A stretch of 64,000 nucleotides of DNA from Listeria cossartiae subsp. cayugensis (GCF_014229095.1 NZ_JAARZC010000003.1:248001-312000), one strand, 5' to 3'. Positions 1 to 8,493 are shown, counted from the first letter of the stretch. Notes: generated by a model not told the origin, from the sequence alone. Program-made: numbers and translations.

Positions 1-613
1 TCGCAGTGAAAATTCCTTTCTCGTTCACTTTTGTTGCTACTGTAATTCGCTGTTTGCTCTCGATTGTTTCGTATCCGCCGACCATCAACTCTTCGTCAAA
101 AATCCGCAAACTCGACTCCGCTAGCTGCTGCGTTCCAAAATTGGTTTGTTGCGCATCAATACCAGTCTTTACTTTCACTTTCATATTGGCGCTTAAAGGT
201 GTGATCTCCACTTTAGCCGCGATAACATGTTTTATTGCTTTTGAAACAAATCGGTGAAAATTCAGTTGGTATTTTTTGCCCGCGCTACTTTCCCAAGTGA
301 TTTTGCGAATTAATTCTCCTGTGTCCATATCTAAAAAACGTTCGTATGCGTGGACTTTTCCCGCTTGCATCGAAAAAACTTCGCCATCAAGCGTCACTTG
401 GAATCGCGTCACATCCGGCAAATTCACTAGCTCCGAACTCATCGAACCGCTCGGACGATTGTAAATTCCCGCCACATACATACCGCGAACTTGCTCCGGA
501 TACTCTTCTTCAAGAGCACCGCGCACACCCAAATAACCGTTTCCCACAGTCATTTGGCTTCCATATTTATTTAGATAATTTAATGCAAATTCCTTCTCAA
601 TTATTTTCCTCAT
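1..613 (-). CDS. Glycoside hydrolase family 65 sugar phosphorylase, N-terminal part (cut by window edge)
   Basis: The reverse strand reads open from ATG at 613 to base 1 (about 204 codons, no stop), so the gene continues outside the window. The start reads MRKIIEKEFALNYLNKYGSQ and is followed by VGNGYLGVRG, the typical N-terminal motif of GH65 phosphorylases (maltose, trehalose, kojibiose phosphorylases). Only the N-terminal beta-sandwich domain is visible; the catalytic barrel is missing. The start codon overlaps the stop of the upstream dehydrogenase gene as ATGA, so it is translationally coupled in the same operon. By position it corresponds to E. coli ycjT (kojibiose phosphorylase). The family is well supported; the exact disaccharide is inference. 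Confidence 0.88.
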   Translation of the reverse strand, partial: MRKIIEKEFALNYLNKYGSQMTVGNGYLGVRGALEEEYPEQVRGMYVAGIYNRPSGSMSSELVNLPDVTRFQVTLDGEVFSMQAGKVHAYERFLDMDTGELIRKITWESSAGKKYQLNFHRFVSKAIKHVIAAKVEITPLSANMKVKVKTGIDAQQTNFGTQQLAESSLRIFDEELMVGGYETIESKQRITVATKVNEKGIFTA

Positions 614-1641
614 AAAGAAACACTCTCACCTTTTTCTGCCGATTCGTATAAGCTTTCAACGATTTTTTGGATGATATAGCCTTGTTCTGCGCCGGCAAGC
701 TCCACTTTTCCATCACCAAGAACACTATCAACAAAGGCTTTCATGCTATTTTCGTGTTTATTTTCATCCAGTTGACCAAGGCTCTCCAATAACTCAAATG
801 CACCTGCATTATCTGTATAAATTTCAGCCGGGTATAAACTCCCTCCAGCTAAGTCACCGAAAAAGTCGACATTTAGCATGTTTTCCGGTTTAATATGTAG
901 CGCAAAAGAAGTATCCAGCTCAATCAATCCGCCATTTTCCAGTTCAATAAAGCCAAATAAAGAATCTTCTACGGTATATTTTTTCGGATCCCATGAACCA
1001 AATGTCCCAGCACTTTTCTTCGTACCGATTTTTTGGAAACTTTTTGCCGTTACTTTCTTCACTTTTGGAAAGCCGAGGACGAACATCGCCGCATCAAGCA
1101 TATGAATCCCCATATCAATCAACGGACCGCCACCTTGCATTTCTTTGTTCGTAAACGTTCCCCAACCCGGGACACCAGAACGACGAAGCGCAGTAGCCTT
1201 CACACAATAAATCTCACCTAAAAGCGCCGAATTTCCTTTTAAAAACTGTGCTTCACTAGAAAAACGATGGTGGAAATCATATGCCAAAATCGCACCCTTT
1301 TCCTCAGCCAGCTCCCACATCGCTTTCGCTTCTGCCGCACTCATTGCGGGTGGTTTTTCACACATAACGGCTGCCCCATGCGCTAATGAAAGCATCACAT
1401 TGTCAAAATGGAACCGATTAGGCGTATAAATACTCACAATATCAATTTTTTCTGTAGCAAACATTTCTTCTGCTGTAGCATAATGCTTCTCAAAACCATT
1501 GTTCACGCGGAACTCTTCGCCTCGTTCCATACTTGGATCGCAAACAGCCACTAGCTCTAGTTCATTTCTTGTCTTATAATATGCAGCGTGAACCTTCTCA
1601 GCGACTTGTCCGGCGCCTATAATTGCAACTCTTTTTTTCAT
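610..1641 (-). CDS. Gfo/Idh/MocA-family NAD(P)-dependent sugar dehydrogenase (YcjS-like)
   Basis: 343 aa. The N-terminal Rossmann fold has the glycine motif IIGAGQVAEKVH (residues 7-18). EKPPAMS is the conserved EKP motif, and DMGIHMLDAA carries the conserved active-site His/Asp pair of this family. These enzymes oxidise a ring hydroxyl of a sugar. In E. coli the positional equivalent YcjS oxidises C3 of D-glucosides to 3-keto-glucosides; I transfer this by gene order only. It overlaps the GH65 gene by 4 bp and lies 57 bp downstream of the TIM-barrel gene, with a terminator-like hairpin in that gap. Confidence 0.9.
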   Translation of the reverse strand: MKKRVAIIGAGQVAEKVHAAYYKTRNELELVAVCDPSMERGEEFRVNNGFEKHYATAEEMFATEKIDIVSIYTPNRFHFDNVMLSLAHGAAVMCEKPPAMSAAEAKAMWELAEEKGAILAYDFHHRFSSEAQFLKGNSALLGEIYCVKATALRRSGVPGWGTFTNKEMQGGGPLIDMGIHMLDAAMFVLGFPKVKKVTAKSFQKIGTKKSAGTFGSWDPKKYTVEDSLFGFIELENGGLIELDTSFALHIKPENMLNVDFFGDLAGGSLYPAEIYTDNAGAFELLESLGQLDENKHENSMKAFVDSVLGDGKVELAGAEQGYIIQKIVESLYESAEKGESVSL

Positions 1642-1660
1642 TATCCGAAACTCCTTTTAG

Positions 1661-1694
1661 AAAAATCCGTCCGCTTTGAATGGGACGGATTTTC
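1661..1694 (-). terminator. Terminator-like hairpin inside the ycj-like operon
   Basis: On the minus strand AAAATCCGTCC pairs with GGACGGATTTTT around a short loop, and the 3' arm runs into T residues. It lies between the TIM-barrel isomerase and the dehydrogenase genes. It probably reduces read-through or stabilises the upstream mRNA, because the operon clearly continues to the GH65 gene. Confidence 0.6.
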
Positions 1695-1698
1695 TATT

Positions 1699-2493
1699 TT
1701 AAATTAAACAGCTTTTTAAATGCGCTAATGCATCTTTATAAGCTTGTTCAGGATTTTCACTACGAACACGACATTCAAAAGTTAAAAATCCGTTGTAACC
1801 GTTCTTTTTCAGTTGATCAAAACTTGTTTTAAAATCAAGGCTGCCGCTTCCTGGTTGGTAGCGATGATTATCAGCAACATGAATGTGACCAATTGATGCT
1901 TTATACGTCTCAAGTGCAGCTGGAATGCTATCTTCTTCAATGTTCATATGATAAAAGTCAGCGATAATTTCTACATTTTTGAGATTATTTTCATCAATAT
2001 ACTTCTGCGCATCCCCCAGCAAATTAATCATGTGATCTTGGTATCTGTTAAGCGGCTCAAGGTAAACTTTTGTGCCAGTCTCCTCAGCAATTTTATCCAA
2101 GTAAACTAATGACTCGCTCACTGCTTTGAAATCTCCGGCTTGGCTACGTGGTGAAGTCATTGGTGGAAGGCGATACGTGAACATTCCCCACGCCGCTGGA
2201 ACAACAATCCCTTGTCCGCCAACTTCTGCTAAAGCTTCTAAAATCGCCTTAATTTCTTCTAAACCGTTCAGTCTGCGCTCTTCAATGAAGTCACCAATCC
2301 AACCATCATAACCGCCACATGCAGTACTAACAGGTAGCCCAGTTTTTTCGATAGCCTTCTTTACTTCATCCAAATTTTCCACAAGTAATTTACCATCAAT
2401 TTCAAAACCTTCAAAGCCCATTTCTTTTACATAAGCAAATTTTTCTTCAATATTTTCCGGGAAAAATGCTTGGTTTTGTGTGCCTAATTTCAT
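1699..2493 (-). CDS. TIM-barrel sugar isomerase/epimerase (AP endonuclease 2 family, YcjR-like)
   Basis: 264 aa, the usual length for xylose-isomerase-like TIM-barrel epimerases. Metal-ligand motifs typical of the fold appear in order: YLEPLNRYQ (Glu), IADFYHMNIEE (Asp, His), GHIHVADNHR (His) and FLTFECRV (Glu). E. coli YcjR, in the same operon slot, epimerises C4 of 3-keto sugars between the gluco and gulo forms. The gene starts 12 bp after the MDR dehydrogenase stop, so the two are co-transcribed. Family certain; substrate inferred from synteny. Confidence 0.88.
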   Translation of the reverse strand: MKLGTQNQAFFPENIEEKFAYVKEMGFEGFEIDGKLLVENLDEVKKAIEKTGLPVSTACGGYDGWIGDFIEERRLNGLEEIKAILEALAEVGGQGIVVPAAWGMFTYRLPPMTSPRSQAGDFKAVSESLVYLDKIAEETGTKVYLEPLNRYQDHMINLLGDAQKYIDENNLKNVEIIADFYHMNIEEDSIPAALETYKASIGHIHVADNHRYQPGSGSLDFKTSFDQLKKNGYNGFLTFECRVRSENPEQAYKDALAHLKSCLI

Positions 2494-2505
2494 TATTATC
2501 GCTCC

Positions 2506-3558
2506 TTAAAGGGTAATCCCCATTTTAATACTTAAATCAGGTTGTTGATCGACATATTTCATGTAGCTCTCAGCAGAATCAGCGAATGGAACAACTGGAT
2601 CAATAATATCCGAACAATCTAAGTAGCCATTCATCAGTAATTCCCAACAAGTTTCCTCAATGCGCTTACGATCCCAACGCGGATAATCCGGATTTGGTTC
2701 ACTAGCCGCACGGGAAAAGACGATTTTCGCATTGTTGAAATGAGCTTCACGTCCAAGGTTAAATCCTTCTGGGAAAGGTTTCGCGAATGCTACGTAAGAA
2801 ATTGTTCCGCCATAAGCTATTCCGCGCAACGCAGCTTGAAGCGCCGCCGCATTCCCGCTTGTTTCAATAATAGAATCCGCACCAAGTTTACCAGTAAGAC
2901 GTTTCACTTCTAAGCCAACATCTGTCGTAATCGGATCAAATGTAGCATCTGCTCCATGTTTTTCAGCGATTTCACGACGATGACTAAGTGGATCGACCCC
3001 GATAACAACACTTGCGCCAGCTTTTTTCGCTAGTTGAATCGCAATTTGACCAATCGCACCAAGTCCGACAACAACAACGTAATCGCCCGCACGAACATGT
3101 GCATCACGCACGCCACTCATTGCAAATTGAGCCGGATCGTAGCAAACCGCATTTTTCCAATTAGCGCCTTTTGGTAATTTGCGTAATTTATAATTATCGA
3201 CAGCTTTTACAATAACGGTTTCCATAATCGGTCCATAAGAACAAACAATGTCGCCAAGCGCATATTCTGTCACTTTGCTCCCGCGTTCAACTACTTCACC
3301 AACGACCATGTTACCTAGCTGAAACTCGCCAAATACAATGCCTCGCGCACTATTTGTTTCACGTGAAACAAATAGATTCCATTCTGGTGAAAATTCTTCA
3401 TCAATAAAAGGACTAATTCCTCTAAAATCAACTACTTCAGTACCATGTTTTGGAGAAGCGAATTGCACTTTAATTTTTACTTCATCTTCTAAAACTTCAC
3501 GATCATGATATTCTACTAATGCCGCCACACGAGGCGCTGTCGCTACTAATTTTTTCAT
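2506..3558 (-). CDS. MDR-superfamily (alcohol dehydrogenase-like) dehydrogenase, YcjQ-like
   Basis: 350 aa. It has a GroES-like N-terminal domain and a Rossmann domain with VVVVGLGAIGQIAIQLAKKAGA at about residues 160-181. The segment normally carrying the first zinc Cys reads FASPKHGTEVVDFRG without Cys, the usual GHE motif is replaced by GNMVVGEVVE, and the four-Cys structural zinc loop is not apparent. It may therefore not be a classical zinc alcohol dehydrogenase. As I remember YcjQ of E. coli, the KHGTEVVDF and YDPAQFAMSGVRDA segments are shared. YcjQ interconverts D-gulosides and 3-keto-gulosides. A perfect parS site lies inside this gene at 3355-3370. Confidence 0.87.
   Translation of the reverse strand: MKKLVATAPRVAALVEYHDREVLEDEVKIKVQFASPKHGTEVVDFRGISPFIDEEFSPEWNLFVSRETNSARGIVFGEFQLGNMVVGEVVERGSKVTEYALGDIVCSYGPIMETVIVKAVDNYKLRKLPKGANWKNAVCYDPAQFAMSGVRDAHVRAGDYVVVVGLGAIGQIAIQLAKKAGASVVIGVDPLSHRREIAEKHGADATFDPITTDVGLEVKRLTGKLGADSIIETSGNAAALQAALRGIAYGGTISYVAFAKPFPEGFNLGREAHFNNAKIVFSRAASEPNPDYPRWDRKRIEETCWELLMNGYLDCSDIIDPVVPFADSAESYMKYVDQQPDLSIKMGITL
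3355..3370. other. parS site (ParB/Spo0J binding), copy 1, inside the MDR dehydrogenase gene
   Basis: The 16-bp palindrome TGTTTCACGTGAAACA fits the parS consensus TGTTNCACGTGAAACA at every position. It lies about 14 kb left of dnaA, where parS sites cluster in Firmicutes, and is embedded in coding sequence, so it is kept despite codon constraints. Confidence 0.93.
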
Positions 3559-3576
3559 TTTAAATTACTTCCTTTC

Positions 3577-4428
3577 TTATCCTTTAACTCCACCATCAGT
3601 TAAGTTTCCTTTGATAAATCGTTCTGAAATTGCGTACATAATAACGACTGGAAGCGCCGTAACAAGCGATGCCGCCATCATTCTGCCCCAAATATAATCT
3701 GGTGTACTAAATAGTGTATTCAAGCCAATCGGTAACGTGAATTTCTCTGAGCTAGATAGGAAAATCGAAGCAAACAGATAATCATTCCAAGCTACCATGA
3801 AGCAATATACGAACACGGAGACAATACCCGAAATCGCAAGCGGAACAATAATTCGTAAAATAATCTGGAAGCGATTTAGCCCGTCCATCATTGCGGCTTC
3901 TTCAATATCAGTTGGAATCGTGTCAAAATAACTTTTTAGCATAAATACCGCGGTTGGCAGTGTTTGTACAACCATCGTGATAATTAAAGCCGTTTCCGTA
4001 TCATATAATCCCAAACTCGAAATTATTTTGAACAACGGAACGATTAACAAAATTCCAGAGAACATGTAAACCGTATAAAAACTTGCATTAATCGTCATTC
4101 GCCCTTTAAAGCGTAATTTCGACAACGCATAAGCGCCTAAAATCCCCAAAACAACCGCAATTCCGGCCGCAAAAACCGAAACAACCAAGCTATTTTTAAA
4201 GTACGTTAAAAACGGGAAAATATCCGGATTAAAAATATCGATATAATGCTGGAAAGTGAAATCTTTCGGGAAAAACGTCGGATTCGTGGAAATGGCTTCT
4301 TTACTGCTCTTAAATGAAGTCATTAACATAATCGCAAATGGGAACAATGTAATACATAAAAATGCTACCATCGTCACATAAAATGCGATTTTCTTCGTTC
4401 TTTTTGACTTTTTACTACTTACCGCCAT
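3577..4428 (-). CDS. ABC sugar transporter permease (MalG/CUT1 type)
   Basis: 283 aa, about six hydrophobic segments. The cytoplasmic EAA loop reads EEAAMMDGLNRFQIILRIIVPL near residues 177-198, which docks the ATPase. The C-terminus ends with the basic tail usual for CUT1 partners. Its start overlaps the end of the other permease gene by 14 bp, so they are translationally coupled. It corresponds to ycjP. No ATP-binding subunit is encoded in the window, so the importer must use a shared ATPase (MsiK/MsmK type) encoded elsewhere or beyond the left edge. Confidence 0.93.
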   Translation of the reverse strand: MAVSSKKSKRTKKIAFYVTMVAFLCITLFPFAIMLMTSFKSSKEAISTNPTFFPKDFTFQHYIDIFNPDIFPFLTYFKNSLVVSVFAAGIAVVLGILGAYALSKLRFKGRMTINASFYTVYMFSGILLIVPLFKIISSLGLYDTETALIITMVVQTLPTAVFMLKSYFDTIPTDIEEAAMMDGLNRFQIILRIIVPLAISGIVSVFVYCFMVAWNDYLFASIFLSSSEKFTLPIGLNTLFSTPDYIWGRMMAASLVTALPVVIMYAISERFIKGNLTDGGVKG

Positions 4429-5296
4429 TCAAGTCCACCCGCTTTCTTGCAAAAATAATAACAACAAAAATAATGACAAATAATATCACAGAAATCGCTG
4501 CTGCTTTTCCTAAATCATTGAATGCAAATGCTGTTTTATATAAATAAACTCCAAGGATATTTACTTTATTCGTGAGTAAGTATACATCGGTGAACATATA
4601 GAACATCCAAATCGCACGAAGCGTAATAACTGTCGCAAGTACCGGCATAATCGCTGGTAAAGTAACAATTTTGAATTTATCCCAAATGTTCGCTCCGTCC
4701 ATATCAGCCGCCTCATAAAGCGACTTATCAACCGTTTGCAAAATCGCCAAAAACGAAATAAATGCATACGGGAAATAACGCCATATCGCAAAAAATGTTA
4801 CTAAAAAGAAACTGGAAACGGGATTATCAAACCATAGTGGGGCTTCTTTGAACATATGAAGCACATCCACTGTCATAAAATTAATTACGCCATAACCATT
4901 ATTAAACATATACTTCCATGCAAAAATAAGAGAAATAGATGGTGTTACATACGACAAAATAATAAGCGACCGAGCCGTTCTTCTGAAACGAAACTCGCGG
5001 TTAAAGAATATCGCCACAAGTAGCCCCATCCCAGTACTCCCAATCACTACAAGCGCTGTATAAGCCACCGTAAGACCTAGTGATTTATAAAACTCTGGAT
5101 CCTTCAAAATATCTATATAGTTTTGTAAACCGATAAAGACCGATTTAATATTCGGATTTAGTGGCATATCTAAAAAACTAATCTGGATATTTGAAATCAT
5201 CGGATATAAAACCAGTGCTGCCAGTAAAACAAAACTTGGTGCAAGTAAAATCATTGCTAACTTAAAGTCGGACCTTTTATATACTTTTGTTTTCAT
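4415..5296 (-). CDS. ABC sugar transporter permease (MalF/CUT1 type)
   Basis: 293 aa with about six membrane segments; the first is near residues 11-33. The EAA motif reads YEAADMDGANIWDKFKIVTLP near residues 208-228. It corresponds to ycjO and forms the membrane channel with the following permease. It is 74 bp downstream of the binding-protein gene; that gap contains a GC-rich terminator-like hairpin, a common arrangement allowing more binding protein than permease. Confidence 0.93.
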   Translation of the reverse strand: MKTKVYKRSDFKLAMILLAPSFVLLAALVLYPMISNIQISFLDMPLNPNIKSVFIGLQNYIDILKDPEFYKSLGLTVAYTALVVIGSTGMGLLVAIFFNREFRFRRTARSLIILSYVTPSISLIFAWKYMFNNGYGVINFMTVDVLHMFKEAPLWFDNPVSSFFLVTFFAIWRYFPYAFISFLAILQTVDKSLYEAADMDGANIWDKFKIVTLPAIMPVLATVITLRAIWMFYMFTDVYLLTNKVNILGVYLYKTAFAFNDLGKAAAISVILFVIIFVVIIFARKRVDLNGGK

Positions 5297-5334
5297 AATG
5301 CCTCCTTAAATCAAAAAGCGACGTGCTAAACTGT

Positions 5335-5363
5335 TAAAAAAGGCGGGGAGACTCACTCCCCGC
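5335..5363 (-). terminator. Intra-operon hairpin with T-run between binding protein and permease genes
   Basis: On the minus strand GCGGGGAG pairs with CTCCCCGC around a 5-nt loop, followed by CCTTTTTT. This is a good rho-independent terminator shape placed after the binding-protein gene. Partial termination would lower permease expression relative to the binding protein. Confidence 0.72.
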
Positions 5364-5370
5364 TATTTGA

Positions 5371-6663
5371 TTATTTACCTTCTTCAGCTTTTTTCTGTGC
5401 AGCTTTTAAGTCCGCTGATACATCGCCACCACCAACAGTTACGTTATTAACCATCTGTGCGATAATGCCTGAGCTAGTAATATCTCCCATTTTTGTAAGG
5501 TTTTTACCGTCAACAAGTCCGAAAACTTGGATGTCATTGAATGATGCTGCGATTTCATTTGGAAGTTCACCAAACGATTTAATTACTTCATTTTCTTTGT
5601 AAGCTTTTTGTTCTACTACTTCTTTATTTACTGGTTGCGCCCCGCCTGGAGACATTAATACCCAAGTTGCCATGTTTTTCGGTTGAGACAAGTATTCAAC
5701 AAATTTCTTCGTTGCTTTCTTTTGCTCATCATCAAGTCCTGCTGAAATAGTTAAACCAGAAACTGTTCCATAAACTGCTTTTTCTTTTTCTTCTGGAATT
5801 GCGAAACCGATATTTTTTGGATCGCCTTCTTCATAAACGGATGGAAGGATATACGTAGAGTACATCGCCATTGGAACAGTTCCATTCATAAATGCATCTT
5901 TAATTTCAGTTACATCATTTGAACCAGGCATCGTGTATGCTGACAAATCTTTGTAGTATTGAAGCGCTTCTTTCATTTCTGGTGTATCGATGGTTACATT
6001 ACCTTTTGCATCTAGAACGTTTGCTTTGTTAGACAGCGCGAATTGGGAGAATGCTTGCTCACTCATAGTGCTTTCTGCTGTTGGAATTGCAATACCGTAT
6101 TTTTTATCTGCTTTATTCGTGAATTTTTTAGCTACTTTTTCAATATCCGCCCAGTTTTTCGGTTCTTCAAAACCAGCATCGGCTAACGCTTTTTTGTTGT
6201 ACCAAATACCTTGAACCCAACCGCTTAATGGGGCTGCGATAAAGCTTTTACCATCTTCAGAGCGTACTAAATTTGTTGCACCTTCATAGTATTTATCTTC
6301 TCCAATTGAATCAATAACTTCTTTTACTGCATCTTGGTCAATCAACTGATCTTTATCCATTACTTTGGCAAAATCTTGGCTTACTTCCATAACTGCTGGA
6401 AGTTTACCAGAACGAGCAAGTGTGACAACTTTTGTATTAAAAGCATCTTCCTCAACTGGAATTTGTTTGATTTTAATTGTTGGATTTTCTTTTTCAAAAT
6501 CAGCAATTAATTGATTAATAACATCTAAACGTTCTTTTTCAACGGATGAATGCATAAATTCGATTGTTACTTCCTCACTACTAGAACCTTTTCCTCCACA
6601 TGCAGCTAAAACCGCACTTAGAACCAACACAACAACAAGTAATACAAGACTCTTTTTCTTCAT
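5371..6663 (-). CDS. Sugar ABC transporter substrate-binding lipoprotein (CUT1 type)
   Basis: 430 aa. A lipoprotein signal peptide ends in LAAC with Cys22 as the lipidation site, followed by a low-complexity GGKGSSSEE linker. The rest is a type-1 extracellular solute-binding fold (SBP_bac family) with EFMHSSVEKERLDVINQLI near the N-terminus. It captures the sugar outside the cell and delivers it to the two permeases. It overlaps the phosphorylase gene by 4 bp (ATGA) and corresponds to ycjN. The ligand is probably a glucosyl-glycerate-like or alpha-glucoside compound, by context only. Confidence 0.93.
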   Translation of the reverse strand: MKKKSLVLLVVVLVLSAVLAACGGKGSSSEEVTIEFMHSSVEKERLDVINQLIADFEKENPTIKIKQIPVEEDAFNTKVVTLARSGKLPAVMEVSQDFAKVMDKDQLIDQDAVKEVIDSIGEDKYYEGATNLVRSEDGKSFIAAPLSGWVQGIWYNKKALADAGFEEPKNWADIEKVAKKFTNKADKKYGIAIPTAESTMSEQAFSQFALSNKANVLDAKGNVTIDTPEMKEALQYYKDLSAYTMPGSNDVTEIKDAFMNGTVPMAMYSTYILPSVYEEGDPKNIGFAIPEEKEKAVYGTVSGLTISAGLDDEQKKATKKFVEYLSQPKNMATWVLMSPGGAQPVNKEVVEQKAYKENEVIKSFGELPNEIAASFNDIQVFGLVDGKNLTKMGDITSSGIIAQMVNNVTVGGGDVSADLKAAQKKAEEGK

Positions 6664-8360
6664 TTTTGTTCCTCCCTGTAATTTTTGGTTTTTAGCCAGC
6701 AGAATTCATAGCCACTAAGCTTTATGGAATCGCTCCCAGTTATAGTGGAGCCCGTATAAAGATTTGTATAAACACCGCTGTCTAGTGAATAACTCACTTC
6801 TTTTTCTGATAAATTATGAATCAATATAATCGATTCTGCGTCGGATGCGCGTTTAACAACAAACAATTCCGCCGTAGATTCTAAAACTTCCATCGGGATT
6901 TCTGGATGGAAAAGTGATTCCGCTTTTCGTGTGCTAATTAATTTCGTTAGCGCATCATACGTTTCTTTTCGTAAGGAGCCAGCTTGTTCTAACTCAGCAG
7001 TAATTTCCGCCAAGTCGTATTTTTTTCGATTAATAGAGCGATTGTGACTTGTTGCTTCTACGCCTAAATAATCATTGCGGCTTCCTAAAATACTTTGAAC
7101 ATAAACGGCTGGAACGCCTGGGATAGACATCAATACTGCATGAGCCACAAGGAATCTTGCAAGTCGCAAATCATCTGTATCCGCTTGTTTACTTAACGCA
7201 TCCATGTACGTCACGTTAATTTCATAAGGACTCTTAGAACCATCTGGATTCTGCTTATAAGAAACGAGCGCGCCTTCTTTCTCCAAATCATCCACTAGCG
7301 CCAAAATTTCCGCTTCCGGAATAATTCCACGCACTGGATTTAACCCAATCCCATCATGTGAGGCAAGGAAATTAAAGAATGTCCGCTTGCCTTCTGGTAA
7401 CTCTAAATTTTCCGCCCAATTGCGGAGGAACGCTGCATTGCCATGATGTATCGCATGGAGCACAAGTGGCGGAAGCGGGAATTGATAAACCATATGCGCT
7501 TCTTTTTCACCATTTCCAAAGTAACTAATATTATCAACATGCGGCACATTGGTTTCGGTTATAATAATCGTCCCTGGTGCTGCAATGTCTACTAAATCTC
7601 TAAATAATTTTACGATTTCATGTGTCTCTTCCAAGTGAATCGAGCTCGTTCCCGGCACTTTCCACATAAAGCCAACCGCATCAAGTCGCACATATTCCGC
7701 ACCTTCTTCTAAATAGAACATCAAGACATCAATCATCTTATAAAGCACTTCTGGGTTAGCAAAGTTCAAATCAATCTGATCTTCACTAAACGTCGTCCAA
7801 ATATGCCCTACTTTCCCTGACTCAAACTCAAATGGCGTAAGTACTGGTGTCGCACGTGGTCTCGTTACCGAACTAAGGTCTGTTTCTGGATCCATCTCCA
7901 CAAAGAAATTCTGAAACTCCTCATCACCCGCCAAATATCTCTTAAACCAGTCACTTTTCGCCGACATATGATTACAAACAAAATCAAACATCAAGCGTGC
8001 CGACTGCTCCATTTCCTTAATATCCGTCCAATCACCAAGCTCCGGATTCACCGCTTTATAATCAATGACCGAAAACCCATCATCCGAAGAATAAGGATAA
8101 AAAGGCAAGAAATGAACTACCTCAAAAGTCGATTTTAAATAACTATCATACATTTTCTTAAAAGTTGTTAACGTTTTTTTGGATTCCTCTTTAAACTGGT
8201 CCCCATATGTAATTAAAACAATATCTTTCTCGTCCCACTTATCTTTTCGTGTTAATTTTCGTTGTTGCGTTTGCTGTACCCGTGCTTCGATTCTTGTTGC
8301 CAAACTTTCCACTACATCTTCGCTATATAACCGCGAAAGTCGTTTTCTTAAATTCGTCAT
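6660..8360 (-). CDS. GH13 subfamily 18 phosphorylase (annotated class: sucrose phosphorylase; YcjM-like)
   Basis: About 566 aa. GH13 motifs are visible: FDFVCNHMSAKSDWF, VRLDAVGFMWK (nucleophile Asp), IITETNVPH (acid/base Glu) and FNFLASHDGIGLNPVRGI (transition-state Asp). Such enzymes phosphorolyse an alpha-glucoside to glucose 1-phosphate and an acceptor. Typical sucrose phosphorylases are shorter (about 490-505 aa). The length and the ycj-like gene order favour a glucosylglycerate phosphorylase like E. coli YcjM. Two ATG codons occur at 8363 and 8360; the second has the better spacing from AGGAGG. It is the first gene of the operon. Substrate not provable by eye. Confidence 0.88.
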   Translation of the reverse strand: MTNLRKRLSRLYSEDVVESLATRIEARVQQTQQRKLTRKDKWDEKDIVLITYGDQFKEESKKTLTTFKKMYDSYLKSTFEVVHFLPFYPYSSDDGFSVIDYKAVNPELGDWTDIKEMEQSARLMFDFVCNHMSAKSDWFKRYLAGDEEFQNFFVEMDPETDLSSVTRPRATPVLTPFEFESGKVGHIWTTFSEDQIDLNFANPEVLYKMIDVLMFYLEEGAEYVRLDAVGFMWKVPGTSSIHLEETHEIVKLFRDLVDIAAPGTIIITETNVPHVDNISYFGNGEKEAHMVYQFPLPPLVLHAIHHGNAAFLRNWAENLELPEGKRTFFNFLASHDGIGLNPVRGIIPEAEILALVDDLEKEGALVSYKQNPDGSKSPYEINVTYMDALSKQADTDDLRLARFLVAHAVLMSIPGVPAVYVQSILGSRNDYLGVEATSHNRSINRKKYDLAEITAELEQAGSLRKETYDALTKLISTRKAESLFHPEIPMEVLESTAELFVVKRASDAESIILIHNLSEKEVSYSLDSGVYTNLYTGSTITGSDSIKLSGYEFCWLKTKNYREEQK

Positions 8361-8376
8361 CATTTACCTCCTAACC

Positions 8377-8388
8377 GGGAGCGCTCCC
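8377..8388. promoter_or_regulatory. Operator palindrome downstream of the ycj-like operon promoter
   Basis: GGGAGCGCTCCC is a perfect 12-bp palindrome with the central CG typical of LacI-family operators. It lies just downstream of the predicted transcription start and upstream of the ribosome binding site. It is the best candidate site for the divergent LacI regulator at 8585. Confidence 0.72.
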
Positions 8389-8397
8389 ACAAGAAGA

Positions 8398-8426
8398 ATT
8401 ATAGTATGGAAAGCGCTTTCTGTCAA
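8398..8426 (-). promoter_or_regulatory. Sigma-A promoter of the ycj-like operon with an embedded cre site
   Basis: On the minus strand TTGACA (8426-8421) and TATAAT (8403-8398) are separated by exactly 17 bp. The spacer contains the perfect palindrome GAAAGCGCTTTC (8409-8420), which fits the CcpA cre consensus. CcpA binding would occlude the promoter, giving carbon catabolite repression on top of specific control by the LacI protein. Confidence 0.88.
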
Positions 8427-8493
8427 ACACAATTTTAAATGTTTTTTCTAACATGTTGGTAAGAGTGTGTTTTCATGCATGCGCACCATCTAG

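Noticed and set aside
346-615. Plus-strand frames over the first 600 bases
   Set aside because: The minus strand reads a continuous GH65 N-terminus with the VGNGYLGVRG motif, so plus-strand frames are shadows.
2446-2470. Possible Noc site TTTTCCGGGAAAA in the epimerase gene
   Set aside because: The centre has CCGGG instead of CCCGGG, so spacing differs from the 14-bp site.
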